Source of the DNA: Balneolaceae bacterium
GTDB lineage: Bacteria; Bacteroidota; Rhodothermia; Balneolales; Balneolaceae
Length of the DNA: 8,000 bases
Assembly (NCBI GenBank): GCA_007123985.1
Contig: SLGA01000133.1
Location: forward strand, 1 to 8,000
Direction: 5' to 3'
The position numbers were made by a program, and so were the translations under genes. Within the stretch, counting starts at the first letter, position 1, and each line of letters begins with the position of its first letter. Below the pieces are notes generated by a model. That model was not told the DNA's origin. It did no database searches and saw nothing but the letters and a program-made list of their open reading frames with translations. This document shows positions 1-5,194 of this stretch, one piece after another.

Positions 1-157
1 CAGTAGCTACCTGATACAGCAAGGGCTGAAAGAGATGATGGTTGGTTCGGTCGATAAGAGTAATGCGAGTATTCGATTTACGTAACCCTTTGGCAACTGT
101 AATTCCACCAAAACCTCCGCCAACAATTACAATATGTTCATCTTCCTTTGAATTCAT
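1..157 (-). CDS. ndh: Type II NADH dehydrogenase (NDH-2), N-terminal fragment
   Basis: Only the first 52 codons are present; the gene continues past the left edge. The visible protein opens with a beta-strand and a dinucleotide-binding Rossmann motif, HIVIVGGGFGG (residues 8-18, GxGxxG). A second strand ends in an acidic residue (RITLID, Asp36) expected to hold the FAD ribose. The segment NHHLFQPLLYQVAT (39-52) is highly characteristic of NDH-2 and related pyridine nucleotide-disulfide oxidoreductases. Known members are membrane-attached flavoproteins that pass electrons from NADH to quinone without pumping protons. The ATG at 155-157 is supported because an in-frame TAA lies four codons upstream; only a weak purine stretch (AGAGAG) precedes it. 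There is no signal peptide, as expected for a protein on the cytoplasmic face. The specific substrate cannot be fixed from this fragment; a related FAD-dependent oxidoreductase is the alternative. Confidence 0.85.
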   Translation of the reverse strand, partial: MNSKEDEHIVIVGGGFGGITVAKGLRKSNTRITLIDRTNHHLFQPLLYQVAT

Positions 158-420
158 GCTCTCTACTTAATTTCCGGATGGTTTGTTATCGTTTATTTGT
201 TGGATTATTGTTAAAAAATGGATTCTATCTCTCAAGCGTTTCAATCGCTATTGTCTAATGCTTAGATCTAACTCACATTTATGTAGATGAATAGAGTTTG
301 AATATGAATGCTCTAAAAAAATGAGGCATAAAGTTTATTTTAAATGAGCAGTTCAGAATGATTGGGTTTCTTAATTAAAAACTGCAGCAGGGATTTTTGG
401 AAAAAAAGTTTTTTTGATTG
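158..420. other. AT-rich intergenic region between ndh and the CHRD gene
   Basis: This 263-bp non-coding gap holds the upstream region of the minus-strand ndh gene and the downstream region of the minus-strand CHRD gene. It is clearly more AT-rich than the flanking genes. I could not pin a convincing promoter on either strand. A 6-bp inverted pair (GCAGTT near 350 and AACTGC near 380) and an A7-G-T7 tract (401-415) are the only local structures seen. No small coding region with a recognisable product was found. Confidence 0.6.
401..415 (-). terminator. Weak A-tract/T-tract palindrome after the CHRD gene
   Basis: A7-G-T7 is a perfect inverted repeat lying 5 nt beyond the CHRD stop codon. Read on the minus strand it is A7-C-T7, which ends in a U-run. 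It has no GC-rich stem, so it would be a poor intrinsic terminator. It could equally be a bent-DNA tract. Confidence 0.25.
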
Positions 421-852
421 TTAAATCCGTGGTATTTGTCCCCGTATTTCCCCTTGCTGGTGGCGGTTCGATGAAATTATGATATAGAAATTTCCGGCAG
501 TAATTGCGGAGCGCTGCACCGGCCTCAGATGAAACTTGTTATTCTCTTCCTTGAATTCACCACTTCGATTGTCTTCATTAACCGATGCACGAAGCCTGAA
601 GATCCTGTTCCCGGTTTCACCCCGCTTGCCGTAATGAATTTGCGCTGCAAAGTAACTGCCTCTCAGGTCGGAAAACGTACCACGCACATAAAGTGTATCA
701 GATTCTATCCACACCTGTAAGCTGCCCATTGCGGGTGTTTGCACGCGAGGAACCATCTCTATACCGCTAAGAGGAACATCGTACACTGTTTGAGCTGAAA
801 GCACTGTGGCCATCGAAATCAAGAAAACAGGAAGTATAAGTAGTGCTTTCAT
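421..852 (-). CDS. Secreted CHRD-domain protein
   Basis: This 143-residue protein has a signal peptide (1-20, Lys2, a hydrophobic core, then SA|Q) followed by a single CHRD domain spanning most of the rest (about 23-142). Family hallmarks are the opening strand VPLSGIEMVP, the AMGSLQVWIE strand, the central AAQIHYGKRG (69-78, the usual 'HIH.G..G' turn) and the ending GNFYIIISSNRHQQGEIRGQI. CHRD domains occur in chordin and in many bacterial exported proteins. Their bacterial role is not established, so no enzyme activity is assigned. Here the domain stands alone, without a C-terminal sorting domain. The gene lies 77 bp downstream of the DUF1080 gene on the same strand, so co-transcription is possible but not shown. 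The ATG is chosen because it gives a complete signal peptide; no clear Shine-Dalgarno precedes it. Confidence 0.8.
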   Translation of the reverse strand: MKALLILPVFLISMATVLSAQTVYDVPLSGIEMVPRVQTPAMGSLQVWIESDTLYVRGTFSDLRGSYFAAQIHYGKRGETGNRIFRLRASVNEDNRSGEFKEENNKFHLRPVQRSAITAGNFYIIISSNRHQQGEIRGQIPRI

Positions 853-911
853 AGCGAAGAGGTATTTATTTTAGTGATAACAGATTTAACTAAAAAAAAG
901 TACAACTGTTG

Positions 912-923
912 CATCTGCAGATG
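912..923. repeat. 12-bp perfect palindrome CATCTGCAGATG
   Basis: CATCTGCAGATG lies in the 77-bp gap between the two minus-strand genes. Read on the minus strand it follows the DUF1080 stop codon by 6 nt, and a T8 run (892-899) follows 12 nt later. A 4-bp stem with a TGCA loop is too weak for a convincing terminator. It could be a binding site or chance. Confidence 0.25.
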
Positions 924-929
924 GTGTAT

Positions 930-1709
930 TTATTCTCCCCATACAGGACTCTCATCAAGTTTACGAAGCCAGATATTTCGGAAGCTTACCAGGTCTCCAT
1001 GATCCTGGAGCATAATACCATCATCACCGTGGGCGGAGTACTCCGGCAGGCCGATGTACCTTGTGGGGCCCTCCAGCTCTGCATTGTGATGAACCAGCAC
1101 ACCATTCCAAAACACTGTTAAAAACCCCGGTTTTTCTACATTGCCATTTTCACTGAAGAGCGGTGCTTCAAAAATAATGTTGTATGATTGCCACTCACCG
1201 GGAGGCATTGCAGCATTTACATACGGAACATACTGCTTGTAAATACTGCCAGCCATACCGTTTACGTAGGTTTCATTTTCATACGAATCAAGAATCTGCA
1301 CTTCATATCTGCGCTGAAGAAATACACCACTGTTTCCCCTTCCCTGTCCGTCACCAATTATTTCAGCAGGTGTTCTCCATTCGAGGTAGAGCTGTACACT
1401 TCCGAAGGCTTCAGTTGTCACGATGTTTCCGCTGCCGGGATTTACAGTCATTACACCGTTTTCAAGTTCCCATTCCACATCGCCGCCTCTTACGGATGTC
1501 CAGTTGCTGAAATCAGATCCGTCAAACAAAATAACGGCATCGTCGGGTGGTGTTAGAAATGCAGGTACAGCCCGAACTACAGGCGGAACCGGTTCATAAA
1601 ACTCTGTGTCTTCAGGGTGCCAGGCACGATCCTGGGCGCAGGCTGTTTGTATAGTGAAAATCGAAGCGACAGTAAAAATAAGTATAAACAGTGAGCGGCT
1701 ACTTTTCAT
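930..1709 (-). CDS. Secreted DUF1080 / 3-keto-disaccharide hydrolase-domain protein (paralogue A)
   Basis: The protein has 259 residues, with a signal peptide (1-25, cleavage after ACA before Gln26) and then a short linker. One DUF1080 (PF06439) concanavalin-like beta-sandwich domain covers about 56-252. Diagnostic stretches are ILFDGSDFSNW (60-70), NGVMTVNPGSGNI (84-96), the glycine-rich GDGQGRGNSGVFLQ (119-132), YEVQILDSYEN (135-145), MAGSIYKQ (152-159), PPGEWQSYNIIFEAP (169-183), and the close LQDHGDLVSFRNIWLRKL. Some family members hydrolyse 3-keto-glycosides, and others are linked to polysaccharide breakdown; the substrate here is unknown. Cys24 sits at the cleavage region, but the preceding residues (Q-T-A) do not make a good lipobox, so a soluble periplasmic or secreted protein is more likely. 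It is divergent from a close paralogue across a 168-bp gap. The CHRD gene lies downstream on the same strand. Confidence 0.88.
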   Translation of the reverse strand: MKSSRSLFILIFTVASIFTIQTACAQDRAWHPEDTEFYEPVPPVVRAVPAFLTPPDDAVILFDGSDFSNWTSVRGGDVEWELENGVMTVNPGSGNIVTTEAFGSVQLYLEWRTPAEIIGDGQGRGNSGVFLQRRYEVQILDSYENETYVNGMAGSIYKQYVPYVNAAMPPGEWQSYNIIFEAPLFSENGNVEKPGFLTVFWNGVLVHHNAELEGPTRYIGLPEYSAHGDDGIMLQDHGDLVSFRNIWLRKLDESPVWGE

Positions 1710-1877
1710 GGCAGTGGGGTTTAATGGTTACACATGTAATAAAGCAAATTTTTAGCGATGAAACAGCTGGTTTACTGCAACGATTGGTTCTGCAACTTAC
1801 CAACCGGTTAATTACTGTGTGATTTAGGAATAATTCAATAAATTACCAGCTTAAGCTGAATTAAACTTACGGTAACT
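1710..1877. promoter_or_regulatory. Shared divergent upstream region of the two DUF1080 genes
   Basis: Both DUF1080 paralogues start outward from this 168-bp AT-rich gap, so it must hold both sets of start signals. Three inverted-repeat elements are visible: TTACA-CA-TGTAA (1728-1739, 18 bp from the minus-strand ATG), AACCGGTT (1802-1809) and CAGCTTAAGCTG (1847-1858). AACCGGTT, with CG at its centre, resembles the core of LacI-type operators, but that link is speculative. I could not identify a -10/-35 or a Bacteroidota -7/-33 pair with confidence. Confidence 0.55.
1847..1858. repeat. 12-bp perfect palindrome upstream of the plus-strand DUF1080 gene
   Basis: CAGCTTAAGCTG is perfectly self-complementary and ends 19 bp before the ATG at 1878. 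It is flanked by AATT on both sides (1841-1844 and 1859-1862). The position suits an operator or a small 5'-UTR element. A dimeric regulator site is possible, but no regulator gene lies in the window. Confidence 0.4.
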
Positions 1878-2690
1878 ATGGATAAGCTAAAATACATTCT
1901 ACTATTTCTGCCTTTACTCTTTTTAATATTTACATCTGCTGCCGCCCAGCAAAATATGGAGTGGCCGCACGAACTCACCGAAGACTGGACACCTGTTGAT
2001 GACTCTGTTTCAACAACCGGTTACTTCGGGCAGGCGCCATCTGATGCAATTATGCTTTTTGATGGATCTGACCTGTCCAACTGGGAAGCTGCTCCCGGTT
2101 ATTTCATTAATATGGAAGAAGTGCCGGAATATTTAAAGGCGCTGCAAACACACCATGGCCCGGCGCCCTGGAAAGTTGAAGACGGGGTGATGACTGTTGT
2201 ACCCGGATCTGGTAATATCATGACGAAAATGGGCTTCACTGACTTCCATCTGCACATAGAGTGGAAAACGCCATCAGAGATTGACGGAGACGGACAAGGG
2301 CGCGGAAACAGCGGCGTCTTTTTACAGGGGCTTTACGAAATTCAGGTGCTCGATTCCTGGCAAAATCCCACTTATCCCAACGGACAAGCCGGATCACTTT
2401 ATAAGCAGAAAGCACCAATGGTAAATGCGAGCCGCCCTCCGGGTGAATGGCAGAGTTATGATATTTTCTTTGAAGCCGCCTATTTTGATGATACCGGTAA
2501 ACTTATCAAACCCGCCTATGTAACCGTACTGCACAACGGTGTACTGATTCATCACAAGCAAAAATTTCAGGGGCCAACAACATTTATTGGTCCGTCGCAT
2601 TACAAACCGCACCCCAGAAAGTTGCCGATTGGGTTACAGGATCACGGCGACTACGTGAGCTTTCGCAACATCTGGGTCAGGGAACTGTAG
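1878..2690 (+). CDS. Secreted DUF1080 / 3-keto-disaccharide hydrolase-domain protein (paralogue B)
   Basis: The protein has 270 residues. Its signal peptide (1-23, Lys3/Lys5, a long Leu/Ile/Phe core, AAA|Q24) is followed by a DUF1080 domain (about 55-270). Shared family blocks are IMLFDGSDLSNW (58-69), DGVMTVVPGSGNI (102-114), GDGQGRGNSGVFLQ (137-150), YEIQVLDSWQNPTYPNG (153-169), PPGEWQSYDIFFEA (187-200) and LQDHGDYVSFRNIWVREL at the extreme C-terminus. By eye, more than half of the aligned positions from the 'GVMTV' block onward match the divergent neighbour. B has about 24 extra residues (near 74-97, GYFINMEE... to ...HHGPAP) between the first two blocks, which A lacks. B also lacks A's C-terminal tail. 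It is probably a periplasmic glycoside-acting or sugar-binding protein; the reaction is not proven. The ATG gives a full signal peptide without an evident Shine-Dalgarno. The gene is closed by a strong intrinsic terminator. Confidence 0.88.
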   Translation: MDKLKYILLFLPLLFLIFTSAAAQQNMEWPHELTEDWTPVDDSVSTTGYFGQAPSDAIMLFDGSDLSNWEAAPGYFINMEEVPEYLKALQTHHGPAPWKVEDGVMTVVPGSGNIMTKMGFTDFHLHIEWKTPSEIDGDGQGRGNSGVFLQGLYEIQVLDSWQNPTYPNGQAGSLYKQKAPMVNASRPPGEWQSYDIFFEAAYFDDTGKLIKPAYVTVLHNGVLIHHKQKFQGPTTFIGPSHYKPHPRKLPIGLQDHGDYVSFRNIWVREL

Positions 2691-2702
2691 ATGGTTTACC
2701 AC

Positions 2703-2739
2703 AAAGGCTGCAATTTGGAAACAGATTGCAGCTTTTTTT
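2703..2739 (+). terminator. Strong intrinsic terminator of the DUF1080 paralogue B gene
   Basis: The left arm (2703-2717) pairs with the right arm (2722-2736) over 15 base pairs, including two G-U wobbles, and closes on a GAAA tetraloop (2718-2721). The core GCTGCAAT/ATTGCAGC is perfect. A run of seven T (2733-2739) follows, and matching A residues lead the stem. It starts 12 nt after the stop codon, so the downstream peptidase gene is probably transcribed separately. Confidence 0.92.
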
Positions 2740-2784
2740 ATGCAGAAGCGGCAAAAAATTGTAAAACAGAACCCCTCTCGTTTC

Positions 2785-2796
2785 TTAAAATTTTAA
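2785..2796. promoter_or_regulatory. AT palindrome in the S9 peptidase upstream region
   Basis: TTAAAATTTTAA is a perfect 12-bp palindrome. A second, imperfect inverted pair, GCCAA (2805-2809) and TTGGC (2818-2822), lies just downstream. Since a terminator closes the previous gene, the peptidase promoter should lie in 2740-2861. These are the only patterned stretches there, and no exact promoter boxes could be assigned. Confidence 0.3.
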
Positions 2797-2861
2797 CAAT
2801 GGCCGCCAAATAGTAAATTGGCCGTATTCAATTTCTAAATTTTCACCAATCACCTTTCAAG

Positions 2862-4931
2862 ATGAAAAAATCAGCTCTTCTTTCGTGTGTATTTGTCTGG
2901 ATTGCGATGCCGTTATTTGCACAGCAGGGCATTCAGCCGGAAGATTACTACAAAACCGTTTTTATAAGCCAGACAGAAATTTCACCGGATGGCAATTATG
3001 TTGCATTCACAAAAACCACAATTGATGAGGAAAAAAACAGTCGCCACAGTGAAGTGTGGATGCAAAAACTGAGTGACGGACAGCCCGACGGAGACCCGTT
3101 TTTGTTTACAGATCCCACGGTTCAGTCGTCAAATCCGCGATGGTCGCCCGATGGCACACTACTTGGCATTCAATCCCGGCGGGGAGACGATTCAAACTCG
3201 GTACGTTTTATCCGGGTTACGGCTCCGGGTGGTGAAGCATTTACCATAGAAGGGCTCGACAGGACACCGGAGTGGTCGCCCGATGGCTCGTTGATTGCTT
3301 TTGTTCGCGAACCAAAAACAGATGAAGAGCACCACGAGCGTGCCGGTTGGATTGCACCCGACGCGATAACCCATACCCTCGATTCCACACGATTTGACGG
3401 TCGGGTAATCACACAAATGCGCTATAAAAGTGACGGCACATCGGCCTGGCTACCACATCCTTCCATACAGGCAAAAAGACAGGTTCATGTGGTATCTGCT
3501 GATGGTGGTGAACCTTCACAACTCACAGATCTTCCTTTTCATGCGGGGAACCTTGAGTGGAGCCACAACGGCAGCCTGATCTATTTTTCGGGCGATCCGG
3601 AGGAAGATGATGAATACAATATCGATTTCACACGAAATCTATACGTAATAAATGTTGAAACCGGTGAATGGGATCTGCTTCTTGAAATGGATGGAAACCA
3701 AACATCACCTGTACTCTCGCCGGAGGGGCGGTTTCTGTCATTTTTGAGTACTGCCGAACGAGGTGCCGAAACAAACGTAATGATTGTGTCCCTGAACAGG
3801 GAAGGCTATGTAAATGGCACTCCTCAGAATCTCACAGAAAACTGGAGCCTCCAGCCCGGTGGCCTGCACTGGTCTACCAGTGGAAATCATGTTCGTTTCA
3901 ACGCTCAAACACGCGGAAATCAGCATCTCTTTCAAGTGAGCAGGTCTGGCGGGGATGTCCAGCAAATTACAGAAGGAGAACGTCGTCTTGGCTCCATTTC
4001 CACTACGGATGATGGCAGGATCATGGCCTATACATCAACCGATGCGATTACACCGGCAGAAGCATTTATCTCGAGAACAGATGGCAGCCGGGAAGTGCAG
4101 TTTACGAATTTCAACGAAAGCTGGATGGAAGAAAGGACTCTGAACCCCGCAGAATCGATTACATGGACCGTTGAAGATGGTACCGAAATTCAGGGATGGG
4201 TGATTAAGCCGGTTGGCTATCAGGAAGGGCAAAGCTACCCGATTGTTATGAAAATTCACGGGGGCCCTCACTCGGCCTACGGAAATACCTGGTTTCAGGC
4301 TTTTCATACACTATCTGCTTCAGGGATGTTCGTATTTTACCCGAACCCGCGAGGCTCCTCATCCTACGGAAATGAATTTACGTACGCTACAATCGGCCAA
4401 TGGGGGGTGATGGATGAAGAGGATTTTATGACAGGGCTTGAAGCGGTGATGGAAGCTTACCCCGGGGTTGACCGCGAAAGAGTGGGTGTATCCGGCGGAA
4501 GCTACGGTGGTTTTATGACCAACTGGCTAACCGCACGCTTTCCGGATCATTTTCGCGCAGCAGTTACAAGCCGCTCCATTTCTAATTGGGACAGCTGGTA
4601 CGGCTCTTCCGATGCCCAGGGACTAACGGAATTTGAATTTGGCGGAGCTCCATGGGAGCAGCGTGAACTTTACAGAGAGCTTTCTCCCATGAGCTACGTT
4701 GAAAACGTGGTTGCTCCTACACTTATCATCCACAGCGAAGAGGATTGGCGCACCCCGATGACAGATGCCGAACAGTGGTATATGGCACTCAAAAAGATGC
4801 AGATTCCGGTGGAATTTATACGCTATCCAAGATCATCGCACGGGCTTTCAAGAACCGGTGAGCCCTGGCTTCTGGTTGACAGGCTTGAAAGAAAACGAAG
4901 CTGGTTCGATTACTGGCTCAACGAGAACTGA
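2862..4931 (+). CDS. Exported S9-family serine peptidase (prolyl oligopeptidase / acylaminoacyl-peptidase type)
   Basis: The protein has 689 residues, a usual length for bacterial S9 peptidases. Its signal peptide is residues 1-20 (MKK..., PLFA|Q). An N-terminal beta-propeller follows, with PD40-like blades: ISPDGNYVAF (40-49), RWSPDGTLLGI (93-103), EWSPDGSLIAF (137-147), then EWSHNGSLIYF, LSPEGRFLSF and HWSTSGNHVRF. The C-terminal alpha/beta-hydrolase domain runs from about 431 to 689. The catalytic set is complete: HGGP oxyanion loop (466-469), nucleophile Ser547 in GGSYGG, Asp628 in EEDWRTP and His660 in SSHG. Known relatives cleave short peptides after Pro or release N-terminal residues; the propeller limits access to small peptides. 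The exact specificity (acylaminoacyl, dipeptidyl or oligopeptidase) cannot be read from sequence alone, though GGSYGG and EDxRxP resemble the S9C group. The likely location is the periplasm. Intrinsic terminators or hairpins lie on both sides, suggesting a one-gene unit. Confidence 0.93.
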   Translation: MKKSALLSCVFVWIAMPLFAQQGIQPEDYYKTVFISQTEISPDGNYVAFTKTTIDEEKNSRHSEVWMQKLSDGQPDGDPFLFTDPTVQSSNPRWSPDGTLLGIQSRRGDDSNSVRFIRVTAPGGEAFTIEGLDRTPEWSPDGSLIAFVREPKTDEEHHERAGWIAPDAITHTLDSTRFDGRVITQMRYKSDGTSAWLPHPSIQAKRQVHVVSADGGEPSQLTDLPFHAGNLEWSHNGSLIYFSGDPEEDDEYNIDFTRNLYVINVETGEWDLLLEMDGNQTSPVLSPEGRFLSFLSTAERGAETNVMIVSLNREGYVNGTPQNLTENWSLQPGGLHWSTSGNHVRFNAQTRGNQHLFQVSRSGGDVQQITEGERRLGSISTTDDGRIMAYTSTDAITPAEAFISRTDGSREVQFTNFNESWMEERTLNPAESITWTVEDGTEIQGWVIKPVGYQEGQSYPIVMKIHGGPHSAYGNTWFQAFHTLSASGMFVFYPNPRGSSSYGNEFTYATIGQWGVMDEEDFMTGLEAVMEAYPGVDRERVGVSGGSYGGFMTNWLTARFPDHFRAAVTSRSISNWDSWYGSSDAQGLTEFEFGGAPWEQRELYRELSPMSYVENVVAPTLIIHSEEDWRTPMTDAEQWYMALKKMQIPVEFIRYPRSSHGLSRTGEPWLLVDRLERKRSWFDYWLNEN

Positions 4932-4939
4932 TTTATTAA

Positions 4940-4977
4940 GCCACATTGAAGCGTTTGTGAGAACCTTCAATCGTGGC
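4940..4977 (+). terminator. Imperfect hairpin just after the S9 peptidase stop codon
   Basis: The arm GCCACATTGAAG-c-GTT (4940-4955) pairs with AACCTTCAAT-c-GTGGC (4962-4977). This gives 15 base pairs broken only by one bulged C in each arm, with a 6-nt loop. It starts 8 nt after the TGA. The downstream tail is GGGTTTAGG with only three T, so it is a poor classical terminator. It may instead protect the mRNA 3' end or belong to the structured gap that follows. Confidence 0.55.
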
Positions 4978-4992
4978 GGGTTTAGGCATTAG

Positions 4993-5021
4993 ATACCACG
5001 ATCTATGATTAGATATGGTAT
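4993..5021 (+). repeat. Local hairpin ATACCA-ATCTA / TAGAT-TGGTAT
   Basis: ATACCA (4993-4998) pairs with TGGTAT (5016-5021), and ATCTA (5001-5005) pairs with TAGAT (5010-5014). The stems are separated by a CG/A internal loop and close on a TGAT loop. The right arm overlaps the left arm of the 16-bp inverted repeat at 5011-5106, so the two folds exclude each other. Confidence 0.55.
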
Positions 5022-5106
5022 TTCTTGATGAAGCTCAGAGTTTTGTCCCACTGAGAATCTTCTTCTTGTTACAGAACTAATCGCAGGTAAAAGAAATACC
5101 ATATCT
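5011..5106. repeat. Perfect 16-bp inverted repeat spaced by 64 bp
   Basis: AGATATGGTATTTCTT (5011-5026) is the exact reverse complement of AAGAAATACCATATCT (5091-5106). Pairing stops at both ends of the arms. No target-site duplication is seen next to the arms (left flank GATT, right flank TCCG). The 64-nt interior holds a smaller hairpin. It may be a long-range RNA stem in the leader of the next gene or a short MITE-like element. The repeat itself is certain; its role is not. Confidence 0.75.
5030..5062 (+). repeat. Inner hairpin inside the inverted repeat
   Basis: GAAG-CTCAG (5030-5038) pairs with CTGAG (5051-5055) and, after a 3-nt bulge, with CTTC (5059-5062). The loop is 12 nt. It nests within the 16-bp inverted repeat, giving a stem-within-stem architecture. 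The stem is modest and could be chance. Confidence 0.35.
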
Positions 5107-5126
5107 TCCGGTCGACACCCACAACG

Positions 5127-5157
5127 CTACGAGGTGCAAGCACGCTCGTAGGTTTTT
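5127..5157 (+). terminator. Terminator-like hairpin with T-run before the propeller-amidohydrolase gene
   Basis: CTACGAG (5127-5133) pairs perfectly with CTCGTAG (5145-5151), and GTGC (5134-5137) pairs with GCAC (5140-5143), with one unpaired G (5144). AAC (5123-5125) can also pair with GTT (5152-5154). TTTTT follows at 5153-5157. The T-run ends 37 nt before the ATG at 5195, leaving little room for a separate promoter. It may be the end of the S9 peptidase transcript or an attenuator for the next gene. Confidence 0.7.
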
Positions 5158-5194
5158 ACTAAAGATTTTAACCATCAACTAAATAACAGTAAGT

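Noticed and set aside
529..720. A 63-codon plus-strand open frame antisense to the CHRD gene
   Set aside because: It begins with a hydrophobic stretch but lies fully within the CHRD coding region on the other strand, which has a complete domain.
1184..1556. Two overlapping plus-strand open frames of 108 and 122 codons
   Set aside because: They are antisense to the DUF1080 paralogue A gene, rich in His, Cys and Arg, and show no domain signature.
1633..1709. Possible lipoprotein signal in DUF1080 paralogue A (Cys24)
   Set aside because: The residues before the Cys are Q-T-A, which lacks the usual Leu/Val/Ile at -3. A-C-A before Gln26 is a good ordinary signal peptidase site.
2862..2924. Possible lipobox LLSC (Cys9) in the S9 peptidase
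   Set aside because: Cys9 comes too early, before a full hydrophobic core. The later PLFA|Q site gives a normal signal peptide.
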